Positions 1 to 8,748 are shown, numbered from the stretch's first letter. The stretch: 64,000 bases of DNA from Saprospiraceae bacterium (GCA_026129545.1 JAHCHX010000001.1:3441001-3505000); one strand, 5' to 3'. Notes: a model not told the origin generated them from the letters alone. Numbers and translations are program-made.

Positions 1-859
1 GATTGCGGGAGGCGGCTGCCATGGCTCCCACCACGGAGGCTGCGCCTGCCATGTCGCATTTCATGTAGTCCATGCCCTCCGTCGGTTTGAGGCTCAGCCC
101 CCCGGTGTCATAGACCACGCCTTTGCCGACCAACACTACTGGTTTTTCGTTGCGGGCGTTGGCTGGCTTCCATTCGAGGATGCAAAACTGGGGCGGCACA
201 CTGCTGGCGCGATTCACGGCGAGCAGGCCTCCCATTTTGAGCGTCTCGATTTTTTCTTTTCCCAAAACCTCGACCTCGAAACCACATTCCTTGCCGATGT
301 GCGTCACCGTTTCGGCCAGTTGCACCGCGTTGAGGTTGGAGTGTGGCTCGTTCACCATGTCGCGGGCAAGAAACACGGCTTCCAACAGGACATTCAACTC
401 TGCTACTGCCTGCTCGGAAGCGCCTTCCACCACAATCTCGCGGAGCAGGTGTGCTTTTTTATCGGCATCGGAGAAGTATTTGAGGAATTGGTAATTGCCC
501 AGTGCCATGCCTTCCGCAAACGCCAGCGTGCGGTCGTCAGCGCAAAAGTTGCGAACGCTCACCTCTGTCACTTTGTATTTGCGGAGCTCGCTCAGCAATT
601 CGTTGCCGGCCAATCGGGTATCTTCCTCCGCGAACGCAGGGTTTTTGTCGGGTTTGAGCAACCTGACGAAAATACTGCTCGCACGGCGGGGGAAAACAAA
701 AGAGGTAATGTCTTGAGCGGCACCGTGGCGCAGAAAAATCATTTCGGAGGGCGCGAGCGTCGCTTCGAGTGGGTCGAGCCTGTCCTTTTCGGCAAGGACG
801 ACCACATTTTTATCGTTCGTTTGGCCGGGTTGAGCGGCTCTGAGTTGCACACGTTTCAC
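1..859 (-). CDS. pepA: Leucyl aminopeptidase (M17 family), 3' part cut by window edge
   Basis: This gene runs off the left edge; 286 codons are visible of a family usually near 470-500. The last visible stretch, about residues 245-270, reads VGKGVVYDTGGLSLKP followed by MKCDMAGAA, which are the M17 metal-site segments (family form GKGITFDSGG and MKxDMGGAA) supplying the metal-binding Lys and Asp residues. The NTDAEGR segment would lie outside the window. An in-frame TAA five codons upstream of a GTG at 857-859 leaves that GTG as the first possible start; the next in-frame Met lies well inside the N-terminal domain. The enzyme is a cytosolic, metal-dependent exopeptidase that releases N-terminal residues. 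No frameshift is seen across the visible part. Confidence 0.88.
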   Translation of the reverse strand, partial: MKRVQLRAAQPGQTNDKNVVVLAEKDRLDPLEATLAPSEMIFLRHGAAQDITSFVFPRRASSIFVRLLKPDKNPAFAEEDTRLAGNELLSELRKYKVTEVSVRNFCADDRTLAFAEGMALGNYQFLKYFSDADKKAHLLREIVVEGASEQAVAELNVLLEAVFLARDMVNEPHSNLNAVQLAETVTHIGKECGFEVEVLGKEKIETLKMGGLLAVNRASSVPPQFCILEWKPANARNEKPVVLVGKGVVYDTGGLSLKPTEGMDYMKCDMAGAASVVGAMAAASRN

Positions 860-942
860 AGACGGGGCAGGTTAAATTTAAAAAATCGGATGATGGGCTT
901 CTTGCTTGGGTTAAAGGGGGGTGGCTGTACCAAAAAGGGGAG

Positions 943-950
943 CAAATGTA
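943..950 (-). promoter_or_regulatory. Bacteroidota -7 box upstream of the aminopeptidase
   Basis: On the minus strand the bases read TACATTTG, a match to the Bacteroidota -7 consensus TAnnTTTG, about 84 bases upstream of the GTG start. No TTTG -33 box is seen at the usual 19-21 base spacing. Apart from this box and the MITE at 1262-1487, the 860-1540 gap shows no gene that I can support. Confidence 0.4.
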
Positions 951-1261
951 GGGCTTTCCCATCTTAAAGTTGAGACAAAATGCCGAAGCGGGCAAAAAGG
1001 ATAAGGAGGTGGTGGGGAAAGCGAGTCGAAAAAAACCGGGCAAGAATGATGCCTTTTCTGGCATTTTTCGCAACTGCCGACATTTTTGGTTTTTGGGTCG
1101 CCTGCTTGCCCCAATGTAAAAACCCTAATTAGCGCCTGCCATGTCTCTTGCGGCTGTCTTGATTAGTTGCCGGAAAGCCATCGCTTTTACATCGAAATAA
1201 CTCTCAAGCCACGCCTATGAGGAGCGCGGATGTCCCTCTATTTCATACAGGGCGGGTCACT

Positions 1262-1487
1262 CAGGGCTAACGCATCAAAATGGCACAAACCTCGGAGAGG
1301 TAAAATGTTGGTAGAAACGCCCCATTTTCGCGGTGTGTACGACCCCGGCGGGGTCGAATGTTGGTGACCTGTTTGCTGCTATAGACATTTGACCTCTCCG
1401 AGGTCGTGATAATTATCACAAAAACACACCATTTCTACCCATGTCAAACCTCTTCGAGGTCGGTTGTATTTTGATGCGTTTGCCCTG
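1262..1487. mobile_element. 226-bp MITE, copy 1
   Basis: A 226-bp element whose ends read CAGGGCTAACGCATCAAAAT and the complement of CAGGGCAAACGCATCAAAAT, so 19 of 20 terminal bases are inverted-repeated. It is flanked by an 11-bp direct repeat, GGCGGGTCACT, at 1251-1261 and 1488-1498, which looks like a target duplication. The second copy is at 59083-59308; I count five mismatches and no indels between them. Inside, several short palindromes built on CCTCGGAGAGG and on CGACCCCGGCGGGGTCG would fold into hairpins. It has no open frame and no transposase, so it is a non-autonomous element. Confidence 0.85.
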
Positions 1488-1540
1488 GGCGGGTCACTCA
1501 ACGGCAACCTTTCATTGACTGGAATCTACAGCGGGCAATT

Positions 1541-3166
1541 TCAGTTTTCCAGCGTCACCATCACTGCGCGGGCTATTCTTTGCCCATCCATCGCTGCCGA
1601 GATGATGCCACCGGCATAGCCTGCTCCCTCTCCTGTGGGGAATAAGCCTATCACGTCGGGGTGCATCAGCGTGGTGGGGTCGCGCGGGATGCGCACCGGG
1701 GCGCTGCTGCGGCTTTCGGTGGCCACCACATTGGCCTCTGAGGTGTGAAAGCCGCGCATCATTCGGCCAAACTGCGCCAGTCCGTCGCGCAATCGCTTGT
1801 AGATGAACGTGGGAAGTAGTTCAAAAAGAGGTGCGGGATATAGTCCTGGAATGTAGGACGATGGGGGGAGGGTAGCGGATAGTTTGCCCGCTATAAAGTC
1901 GGGTAGTCGCAGGGCGGGGCCTTTCTGGCTGCCGTCGCCCGCTTGGAAGAGTCGCTGTTCCACTTCGCCTTGCAATTGCATGGCAGCAAATGCTCCATGG
2001 CGCTGCCAGTTGGCCAGGTCTTCCAATTCTACGGCTGTGACGATGCCAGAGTTGGCAAAAGGCGAGTCTCGGCGGCTCATGCTCATGCCGTTCATCACGA
2101 TTTCGCCCGGAGCGGTGGCTGCAGGCACAATCAGCCCTCCGGGACACATACAAAAGGAAAACACGCCGCGATGCCCTATTTGGCACACAAGGCTGTAGCT
2201 GGCTGCGGGCAGTTCGTGGCTGCGTTGTCGTTTGTACTGAATGTCGTCAATCAAAGGCTGAGGATGTTCCACACGCACCCCTAAGGCAAATGGCTTGGCC
2301 TCGATACGAATGTTTTTCCGATGCAACAATCGGTATATGTCGCGTGCCGAATGGCCAGTGGCAAGTATGACCGCGTCGGCGAGCCACTCTGTTGTTGTCG
2401 GCCCGGATGAGTGTTCGATCGGGGGGAAGGGGTTGGTTGTTGGCTCGTCAGTGGATTGGACTTTTTCTGTGGCGACTCCGAGGATTCGGCCATTTTTTAG
2501 AATGAAATCGGTGACGTGTTGGCCGAAATGCACTTCTCCTCCAAACTGCTGGATGGTGGCGCGGATGTTTTGTACCACTCCCGGCAATTTGTTGGAGCCA
2601 ATGTGCGGATGAGCCTCGGTCAGAATATCCGATTTCGCGCCGTGTTCCACCAAAAGTCGAAGTGCCTTGCGCACGTCGCCGCGTTTGATGGAGCGGGTGT
2701 AGAGTTTTCCGTCGGAATAGGTGCCCGCCCCTCCCTCGCCAAAACAATAATTTGAATGTGGGTTGACTTTGCCGAATTGCTGAATGGCACGCAAATCGCG
2801 CCGCCGGGTCTGCGCGTCCTTGCCTCGGTCGAGCACGATGGGTCGAATGCCCTGTTCCAACAATTCGAGTGCGGCGAAATAGCCTGCTGGCCCAGCCCCG
2901 ACGATGATGACTTTTTTCTGGGTAGCCACTGGCTTGAAACCCGCAAGGATGGCGGGTTCGGGGCGGAAGATGTCTTGAGGCCCGTACACTTCCGCTCGCA
3001 CCCGATACACTGGCTGGCGTGAGCGGGCATCGAGCGACGATTTCAGGATTTCGATGTGGGAAACTTGGTCGGGGCGTAGGTCTGCTTGCCGGGCGGCTTT
3101 TAGCTGCAGCGCAGCCTCGTCGTGGCGTTCGCCGGGAAGGAGAACGAGTTCAACTAATTGTGGCAT
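1541..3166 (-). CDS. FAD-dependent dehydrogenase (COG2509 type)
   Basis: A 541-residue flavoprotein. A dinucleotide-binding motif, VIIVGAGPAGYFAALELL, lies near residue 87, followed by a FGEGGAGTYSDGKLYTR segment typical of the uncharacterised FAD-dependent dehydrogenase family COG2509. The C-terminal part ends with a second FAD-contact segment, GLFPTGEGAGYAGGI. About 80 residues precede the Rossmann fold, as is usual in this family. The physiological substrate is not known. It is the third gene of a minus-strand operon after the phosphoesterase (3553-4671) and a small hypothetical protein; the 32-base gap to the latter has only a weak CCCG/CGGG hairpin. Confidence 0.85.
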   Translation of the reverse strand: MPQLVELVLLPGERHDEAALQLKAARQADLRPDQVSHIEILKSSLDARSRQPVYRVRAEVYGPQDIFRPEPAILAGFKPVATQKKVIIVGAGPAGYFAALELLEQGIRPIVLDRGKDAQTRRRDLRAIQQFGKVNPHSNYCFGEGGAGTYSDGKLYTRSIKRGDVRKALRLLVEHGAKSDILTEAHPHIGSNKLPGVVQNIRATIQQFGGEVHFGQHVTDFILKNGRILGVATEKVQSTDEPTTNPFPPIEHSSGPTTTEWLADAVILATGHSARDIYRLLHRKNIRIEAKPFALGVRVEHPQPLIDDIQYKRQRSHELPAASYSLVCQIGHRGVFSFCMCPGGLIVPAATAPGEIVMNGMSMSRRDSPFANSGIVTAVELEDLANWQRHGAFAAMQLQGEVEQRLFQAGDGSQKGPALRLPDFIAGKLSATLPPSSYIPGLYPAPLFELLPTFIYKRLRDGLAQFGRMMRGFHTSEANVVATESRSSAPVRIPRDPTTLMHPDVIGLFPTGEGAGYAGGIISAAMDGQRIARAVMVTLEN

Positions 3167-3198
3167 ACATATCGTGTCCCGTTTTTATCGGGAAAATT

Positions 3199-3549
3199 TT
3201 AGGCTAATTCCAACTCTTTGAAATAACGAACAGCATTGATTTTAAGCAACCTTTCCTGTTGTTGCGTGGTTTGTTGGGGCATTTCCAGCACTTGACGATA
3301 GTGCGGCCAGCCGTCTTCGTCGCGTCCGATGAATTCAAAATATCCTTCGTAGCCTAAGAGGCAACAAACCGCGATGTGCATCAAATCTTGCTTTTCTTCT
3401 TTGGTAAAGCTTTTTTTCCATCGCCCCAACTCCTGTATGCCGATGAGGAACAAGACTGTGTTGAGGTCAGGCAGCGTCTCCCGCTGCATGGCCTCTTTTA
3501 CCTTGTTCTGCACATGCAGCCATTCGAAGTCAAGTTCCCAATCTTCCAT
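3199..3549 (-). CDS. Conserved hypothetical protein, 116 residues
   Basis: I do not recognise a characterised family. The 116-residue product is acidic, has no signal peptide or membrane segment, and looks mostly helical, with a hydrophobic middle segment (IAVCCLLGYEGYFEF, near residue 80). Its start is only three bases from the stop of the upstream phosphoesterase and its end is 32 bases from the FAD dehydrogenase start, so it is almost certainly co-transcribed with both. It is probably a soluble cytoplasmic protein restricted to related Bacteroidota. Confidence 0.7.
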   Translation of the reverse strand: MEDWELDFEWLHVQNKVKEAMQRETLPDLNTVLFLIGIQELGRWKKSFTKEEKQDLMHIAVCCLLGYEGYFEFIGRDEDGWPHYRQVLEMPQQTTQQQERLLKINAVRYFKELELA

Positions 3550-3552
3550 GAA

Positions 3553-4671
3553 TTATTTCAGCAGCAAAGTGGTTTTTATGCCCCGAGTATCGAGGGTGTA
3601 GCACAGGCCGTCCTCCACCCAGAGGGTTCGGACGAACCCCAAACGGATGTTTTCGTCGTGGAACACATCAATGCAAATCACACTGCCTCCGTATAGCGCC
3701 GTCACATCGGGGTAGATGGTATGTGCGACTATCATCTTGGTGGCACCGGCATATTGAAGCACGGTGTTGACATCTTCTTGAGGAACGATGTTCTTGGCGA
3801 TGCTTCTGTACCAAAAGATGCCCGTTTTGTAATCGAATATCGCTCTGGCCGCACCGCTCATGGATTCGAGTGGGATGCCGAGGTTTTTGCGGGTGATGTG
3901 ATTGATTTCCGAAAGGGTCAGTTTGGTTCGCGCCAGTTCGGGGCTTATGCCGCCGTGACAAAAAACAAAAGTGCCTATTTTCTCCACGGCATTTTTGGTG
4001 CGTAGCCACCGACCGAGTTCGCTGTGGTTGTCGTACCAGCGTTTGTATTCTTCGTTAATCAACGTGGCGTTTTCGAGGTATTTTTTGCGGACGTAAGAGG
4101 TATTGCCCTCTAGGTTCATGGTCTCGTGGTTGCCGAGAATAAAATGTACTTTTCCTCCTGCTGCTTCGGCTTCGGCTTCGAGTTTGTAGGCCAGCCAAAG
4201 ACATTCGGTCACGTTCAGGCCTCTGTCGAAGTAATCGCCCAGCAAAACGAGATGCCCATCCCCAAATGTCCAATTGAACTGCTCGTCAATTACTTTGGCA
4301 CCCAGCAACATGGTTTTGAATGCTTTGAAGTTGCCCTCGATGTCTGATAGCGCCAGCAGTCTGGCAGGCATTTCGTAGTGGTCGGGTTCTATGGCGAGTG
4401 AGTCGCGAAGTTTGAAACTAAATTGGTCGCCCGTCTCTGGGATGCGGCAGGTGAGCGTCACCATGTTTTTATTGGTGTACACTTTGGTGCGAGCGACGGT
4501 GCTGGTGTCGTATCGCTCCACACTTTTTACCACTACGTTTGAGCCGCGATAAAACACATGTGGGCCATCCACATCCGCCTTGGAGCGGTCGTCAATTGGT
4601 TCTTCTCCATGTGCAAAGAGCGGCAGGGGGAGTGCCAATAGGGCGACACAGAAAATTTGATTCAGTAGCAT
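3553..4671 (-). CDS. Secreted calcineurin-like metallophosphoesterase
   Basis: A 372-residue protein with an N-terminal signal peptide (hydrophobic core LFCVALLALPLPLFA class, cleavage near residue 20). The phosphoesterase motifs follow in order: SDIEGNF near residue 109, GDYFDRG near 145, GNHE near 182, and a later CHGGISPE and AHT segment. This order fits the PPP-like, Shewanella-type protein phosphatases. The first motif has Glu where the family normally has the metal-binding His (GDxHG), so metal use may differ. It is first in an operon with a hypothetical protein and the FAD dehydrogenase. Substrate unknown; exported by inference. Confidence 0.82.
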   Translation of the reverse strand: MLLNQIFCVALLALPLPLFAHGEEPIDDRSKADVDGPHVFYRGSNVVVKSVERYDTSTVARTKVYTNKNMVTLTCRIPETGDQFSFKLRDSLAIEPDHYEMPARLLALSDIEGNFKAFKTMLLGAKVIDEQFNWTFGDGHLVLLGDYFDRGLNVTECLWLAYKLEAEAEAAGGKVHFILGNHETMNLEGNTSYVRKKYLENATLINEEYKRWYDNHSELGRWLRTKNAVEKIGTFVFCHGGISPELARTKLTLSEINHITRKNLGIPLESMSGAARAIFDYKTGIFWYRSIAKNIVPQEDVNTVLQYAGATKMIVAHTIYPDVTALYGGSVICIDVFHDENIRLGFVRTLWVEDGLCYTLDTRGIKTTLLLK

Positions 4672-4727
4672 AAGCGGAGGTTTTCTTTTGAAAAGTGGAA
4701 ACGTGGAATACCTCTTTTTGTCACGCG

Positions 4728-4735
4728 CAAAGATA
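4728..4735 (-). promoter_or_regulatory. -7 box of the phosphoesterase operon
   Basis: The minus strand reads TATCTTTG, an exact TAnnTTTG match, giving a predicted start near 4722 and a leader of about 50 bases before the ATG at 4671. A clear TTTG -33 box is not visible. The rest of the 4672-4995 gap shows no gene or strong hairpin. Confidence 0.5.
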
Positions 4736-4995
4736 CGATACGAAAAGGCTGCGTGTTTGGAGTTTTTTGTTAGATTTAAAACTTCATTCTTTTTTGTCGC
4801 TTTTTTCCAAAAATCAATGTGGGGAAGGGACTAAAATGCGAGGGTGAGAAAATATAGTTTGGAATTAGCGGGCTGCGCAATGGCGCGGGCAATCAAGGTG
4901 TTAACGTTCGTTTGTTGAAAGATTAACGAAATCGGATGCTGACTCGGGGTGCTCTTTTCGGCGAGGCGGGTGGTGGGTTTTTCCAAGAGAAGGTA

Positions 4996-5889
4996 TCAAA
5001 GAATTTGCTTCAAGGCTTCATCAAGAGCGGGGAATTCGTACTCAAATCCTGCTTTCAGCGCCTTCTCCGCGGAGACTCGGTTGCTGTTGAGAATCGCCGC
5101 AGACATCTCCCCAAAAATCATGCGCAGGCCAAACGTCGGGGCAGGGATAAAAAGGGCGGGCTGTCGCATGGCGCTGGCAATGGACTTGATCAAATCCTTG
5201 TTGCGTGCAGGTTGGGGCGCGACTGCATTGAACACGCCCTCTACTGTTTCATGCTCCATGGCCCAAATGAAAAACCGGCACACATCGTCGCGGTGAACCC
5301 ACGAGTACCATGCCTGTCCGTCGCCAAAATAACCGCCGATGCCTACACGGAGAGGCTTCATAAATTCCGCCAAAGCGCCGCCTTCTTTCGCCAACACGAT
5401 TCCGATGCGAAATTTCACGGTGCGAACTCCCAGTTGTGCTATTTCATCCGCAGCCTGTTCCCATTGTTTGCAACATTCCACCATGAAGCTCTGGTCTACT
5501 GGCGAATCGGCTTCCGTCATAAGTCGTTCGCCCGAATTGCCGTAGTAACCTATGGCGGAGGCAGACAGATATGCCTTTGGCCGCCCGCTGGTTCGTTGGA
5601 AGGCATCGCGCAAGGTGTGGGCGGTTCGCAGCCTGCTGTCCACGATTTCGCGTTTGCGGGCCTTTGTCCAGCGGCGCTCGGCGATGCCCGCTCCTGCGAG
5701 GTTGACCACGAAATCAACATCTTGAAGGGCGGTCTCGTCCATAGTGCCAGCCGAGGGGTTCCAAGCAAATTGTCCTGCCTGTTTGGGAGTGCGAGTTAGG
5801 ATGCGGACGGAGTATGCCTTTGCGCGAAGCATTTCGGCGAGGCGTGTTCCGATGAGACCAGTGCCTCCGGCAAGCAACACAGTGGGCAT
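4996..5889 (-). CDS. TIGR01777 family SDR epimerase/oxidoreductase
   Basis: A 297-residue extended short-chain dehydrogenase. The N-terminus carries VLLAGGTGLIGTRLAEML, the GxxGxxG nucleotide-binding loop. VNLAGAGIAERRW near residue 65 and SASAIGYYGNSGE near residue 110 are the hallmarks of the TIGR01777 (YfcH/SDR39U1) group. The active-site Tyr lies in the GYYG segment; the usual downstream Lys of classical SDRs is not in the standard position, as is common in this group. The substrate is unknown. It stands alone, facing the candidate small RNA upstream. Confidence 0.88.
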   Translation of the reverse strand: MPTVLLAGGTGLIGTRLAEMLRAKAYSVRILTRTPKQAGQFAWNPSAGTMDETALQDVDFVVNLAGAGIAERRWTKARKREIVDSRLRTAHTLRDAFQRTSGRPKAYLSASAIGYYGNSGERLMTEADSPVDQSFMVECCKQWEQAADEIAQLGVRTVKFRIGIVLAKEGGALAEFMKPLRVGIGGYFGDGQAWYSWVHRDDVCRFFIWAMEHETVEGVFNAVAPQPARNKDLIKSIASAMRQPALFIPAPTFGLRMIFGEMSAAILNSNRVSAEKALKAGFEYEFPALDEALKQIL

Positions 5890-6157
5890 TGTGATTTTTT
5901 TTGAACAACAATTAATACGTCGCGTTTAACACGAGAAAAAAAGTTGGGTTGAGATATTGTGCAAGAAATAAAAAAGAGGTTGTAACTTTGCACCAAGTTT
6001 GGGCTACGAGCGGAGAGAAATGTTTGTTGGATGTGGGGCTTGAGGCTGAGGTCATGGGCAAAGAAGTCAGATTGTTGAAGTTCGGTAAAGGAGAAACTCG
6101 AGGTGATAAAGGTCATGCGAATGTCGGTGTTGTTAACAAATTTGACTGAATCAAACG

Positions 6158-6188
6158 TTTGTTTAAATGTATCGTTAAACTACCTTTG
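6158..6188 (+). promoter_or_regulatory. Full Bacteroidota promoter driving a candidate small RNA
   Basis: TTTG at 6158-6161, a 19-base spacer, then TACCTTTG at 6181-6188. Both boxes and the spacing match the Bacteroidota sigma-A consensus (TTTG-N19-21-TAnnTTTG). The next recognised plus-strand gene begins 2.8 kb away, beyond a terminator, so the promoter serves a short transcript. A second -7-like box, TAACTTTG, lies at 5983-5990. The remainder of 5890-6157 shows nothing else. Confidence 0.65.
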
Positions 6189-6193
6189 CCCGA

Positions 6194-6328
6194 ATGACAA
6201 AACCTGTGTCCGAGCGTTTTAATGACGTAACCTGCAAGCGAGCAGGGGACACAAAGCAAAAAAGGAAGATTGTTTTCATTTGGTTTTTTGGGGTTTAGCC
6301 GTTGGACGAAAGTCCAGCGGCTTTTTTT
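6194..6328 (+). ncRNA. Candidate free-standing structured small RNA
   Basis: A transcript of about 135 bases is delimited by a full promoter upstream and a strong intrinsic terminator at its 3' end. Inside, TGTGTCC (about 6205-6211) can pair with GGACACA (about 6246-6252), enclosing a hairpin of CCTGC and GCAGG with loop AAGCGA. The layout recalls 6S-like RNAs, which in Bacteroidota have a dedicated Rfam family (6S-Flavo), but I cannot confirm that. A 34-codon open frame starting at 6194 and ending in the terminator stem is the competing reading; its ATG would sit at or near the transcript's first base, and the frame has no recognisable protein signature. Confidence 0.5.
6298..6328 (+). terminator. 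Intrinsic terminator of the candidate small RNA
   Basis: A 10-bp stem, GCCGTTGGAC with GTCCAGCGGC, closed by a GAAA tetraloop and followed by seven T. The complement has no T run, so it acts only on the plus strand. Confidence 0.85.
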
Positions 6329-6445
6329 ATTTGCCCCTTTGATTCGTCTGATTTTGAGGGGCTTGCGAGATTTTTCGTCGGCATTCTGTCGAATTGCCAA
6401 CAACTTTCTTTGAGGGCTTTCGATGGTGTATGTGCCTCTCTATGG

Positions 6446-6491
6446 CAAAACAAAACCGCCCCGTCACGCGAATGCTGCGCGACGGGGCGGT
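6446..6491 (-). terminator. Intrinsic terminator of the tail-specific protease gene
   Basis: Read on the minus strand, ACCGCCCCGTC and GACGGGGCGGT pair around a loop with its own short stem, followed by TTTTGTTTTG. It lies about 28 bases past the protease stop codon. Confidence 0.8.
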
Positions 6492-6518
6492 GACTTTTGG
6501 TGACGACTTTTTGAGATT

Positions 6519-8657
6519 TCAATTTTTGCCAGCCAAGGCATCCAAGCGAATCATGTCCTGCATGATGTTGAATGCTTCGAACAATTGGATGTCTTTCTTT
6601 TTGTCCTTGAGCCAGCTATCGTTGCGCGCGGTGCGAGAGGTGTCGCTTTGGATTTGCTGCAAGTCTTCACCAAGATTTTTCAGGCTAAACCCATCAATCG
6701 GGGTGAACAAATTTTCGTAGAGCTCTGCTTCTTCTTTTTGGCGCTGATGCCATTGGCGATATTTATCAGCCTGAAGCGGATACTGAGATTGGTCTTTCAT
6801 CTTACGCAGACGCGCCGCATTGTCATTGATTTTTTTAAAGGTTTCGTTGCTACTGACGCGCGCCTCGCTTGCCGATTTAAGTTTGCCCATGTCTGTGATG
6901 TGATAGGCGTTTTGACTGAACGGGACTGATTCTATAATGGTGGATTCGAGCGGATAATCGTTTTCGCGCTCGCCCATGTCCACGAGATTGTAGAAATCGG
7001 GCAACACGATATCTGGCTTCACGCCGTCCAACTGGGTCGTTTTGCCGGTGACCCGATAAAATTTCTGAATCGTCAGTTTCATCTCGCCGAGGGGCTTCAC
7101 AGATTCGTTGCTGGTGGAGTTGTCGAGGTCGAGAAAACGCTGAACGGTACCTTTGCCATAAGTGTGCGCCGAGCCGACAACGACTGCGCGGCCATAGTCT
7201 TGCATGGCGGCTGCGAGGATTTCGGATGCGGATGCGCTGAAGCTATTGACCATGACGATGAAGGGGCCGCCCCATTGCACACGGGGGTCATTGTCGGTCA
7301 TGATTTCGGGCTTGCGCGTACGGTTTTTCACCTGCACGATGGGGCCTTCTTCGATGAAAAGGCCGCTCATCTGTACCACATCGCGGAGCGAACCGCCGCC
7401 ATTGTCGCGCAGGTCGAGGATAAGCCCTTTCACGTTTTCCTTTTTGAGTTTCTCGATTTCCTTGGCCACGTCTTGGGCGCATGAGGTCAGCCCTTGCGGC
7501 GTGAAATCGGCGTAAAACTTCGGCAAATAAATGTAACCTACTTTTTCAAGTTTTTCCTCGCCGCCGAGGATGAGCGACTTGGCGAACCCCTCTTCCATGA
7601 TGACCACGTCGCGCGTGATGGTGATGACCCGCTCTACTCCATCGGGTTTTTGGATGGTAAGCGTGACTTTTGTGTTTTTGGGGCCGCGAATTTTGCCTAC
7701 CACGTCATCAATGTCCCAACCCATCACGTCCACCGATTCGGCATCGGACTCGCCTTGCGCGACTTTTAGGATTACGTCTTTGGGTTGCAGCGCCCCTTGT
7801 TTCCATGCAGGGCCTCCGGGCACGATTTCGGTGACGGAGGTTTTTTCGCCGTCGCTTTGCAGGCGTGCGCCGATGCCTTCAAGCTTGCCTGACATTTGAA
7901 TGTCGAAATTTTCTTTTTCCTTGGGCGAATAGTAGCCGGAGTGGGGGTCGAACACGTTGGTGATGGCGTTCAGGTACACTTCCAAGCGGCGGTTGCGGTC
8001 GGCCTTTTGCAGCCGTTTGAACCACTTGTCGTAGGTATCCAACACTTTTTGGCGCTGTTCGGCTTCCAGTTGGGCGAATGTCTTTTTGTCGCCCGTGAAA
8101 TCGGGCTTGCTTTGCTTGCTGAGTTCCTCCGTGACGCGCGAAAGCACTTCATATTTCATCTGCTTCACCCAGCGGTTGCGCAGATCGGTGTCATCTTTTG
8201 CCCAATCGAGCTTTTTGCCATCGCCTTCGTGCGTTTCGTTTTTGGAAAAATCCAATGGCTCGGACAGTATCTCGCGATACCAATTTTGGGTCTTCGAAAC
8301 CGCCTTGTCCATGAGTGTCACGGAGAGGTTGAAAAACTGGAAGGTGCCCCGGTTGGCTTCATCGTCCAATTGTTTCTCGAACACTTTGAGTTGATCAATA
8401 TCTGCCTTTGTGAAAAAACGTTTGCCCCCGTCCAAATCGTCCAGATAAAGGCCATAAACTTGTTGCGAAAAGTTGTCGTCAACGGTTTTAGGTTGAAAAT
8501 GCAATCGGTTCATGCCCTGCAAAATAGCCTGCATGAGGGCGGCTTCTCGCTGGGGGTTGTTGGTTGTGCTCTGAAATGGATTGTACTGGCTGACGAGAAA
8601 TGCGATGCCAGCGACGCCAATGAAGGAGAAAAGCACTACGGACGTTTTCAGTTTCAT
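6519..8657 (-). CDS. prc: Carboxy-terminal processing protease (S41, Prc/Tsp type)
   Basis: A 712-residue tail-specific protease from the start chosen here. After a membrane anchor or signal peptide (TSVVLFSFIGVAGIAFLV) come an N-terminal helical region, a PDZ domain around residues 255-340, and the S41 core with the catalytic Ser in NSFSASASEI (near residue 470) and Lys in TYGKGTVQ (near 500). The C-terminal extension matches the DUF3340 part of Prc. The enzyme trims periplasmic proteins by C-terminal recognition. Longer starts at 8714 or 8792 are open, but the second lies upstream of the -7 box at 8741-8748 and both put residues before the anchor. The gene is monocistronic. Confidence 0.9.
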   Translation of the reverse strand: MKLKTSVVLFSFIGVAGIAFLVSQYNPFQSTTNNPQREAALMQAILQGMNRLHFQPKTVDDNFSQQVYGLYLDDLDGGKRFFTKADIDQLKVFEKQLDDEANRGTFQFFNLSVTLMDKAVSKTQNWYREILSEPLDFSKNETHEGDGKKLDWAKDDTDLRNRWVKQMKYEVLSRVTEELSKQSKPDFTGDKKTFAQLEAEQRQKVLDTYDKWFKRLQKADRNRRLEVYLNAITNVFDPHSGYYSPKEKENFDIQMSGKLEGIGARLQSDGEKTSVTEIVPGGPAWKQGALQPKDVILKVAQGESDAESVDVMGWDIDDVVGKIRGPKNTKVTLTIQKPDGVERVITITRDVVIMEEGFAKSLILGGEEKLEKVGYIYLPKFYADFTPQGLTSCAQDVAKEIEKLKKENVKGLILDLRDNGGGSLRDVVQMSGLFIEEGPIVQVKNRTRKPEIMTDNDPRVQWGGPFIVMVNSFSASASEILAAAMQDYGRAVVVGSAHTYGKGTVQRFLDLDNSTSNESVKPLGEMKLTIQKFYRVTGKTTQLDGVKPDIVLPDFYNLVDMGERENDYPLESTIIESVPFSQNAYHITDMGKLKSASEARVSSNETFKKINDNAARLRKMKDQSQYPLQADKYRQWHQRQKEEAELYENLFTPIDGFSLKNLGEDLQQIQSDTSRTARNDSWLKDKKKDIQLFEAFNIMQDMIRLDALAGKN

Positions 8658-8740
8658 GTCCAGAAGGAATTTATCAAAGTCAAAATTGCCGAAGAGGCGT
8701 TCCGAGTTTAACATCTCTAATGATGTGGTTTTTGAATTAA

Positions 8741-8748
8741 CAAAGATA
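8741..8748 (-). promoter_or_regulatory. -7 box of the protease gene
   Basis: The minus strand reads TATCTTTG (TAnnTTTG). It predicts transcription start near 8735, which rules out the longest open start at 8792 and leaves the ATGs at 8714 and 8657. No -33 box is evident. Confidence 0.45.

Noticed and set aside
1129..1250. Minus-strand stretch that can be read as a protein fragment with one stop
   Set aside because: About 40 codons without a recognisable family; too little to call a pseudogene.
5949..6149. 66-codon plus-strand frame near a TAACTTTG box
   Set aside because: No family resemblance, ordinary start context, and it ends before the better-supported small RNA promoter.
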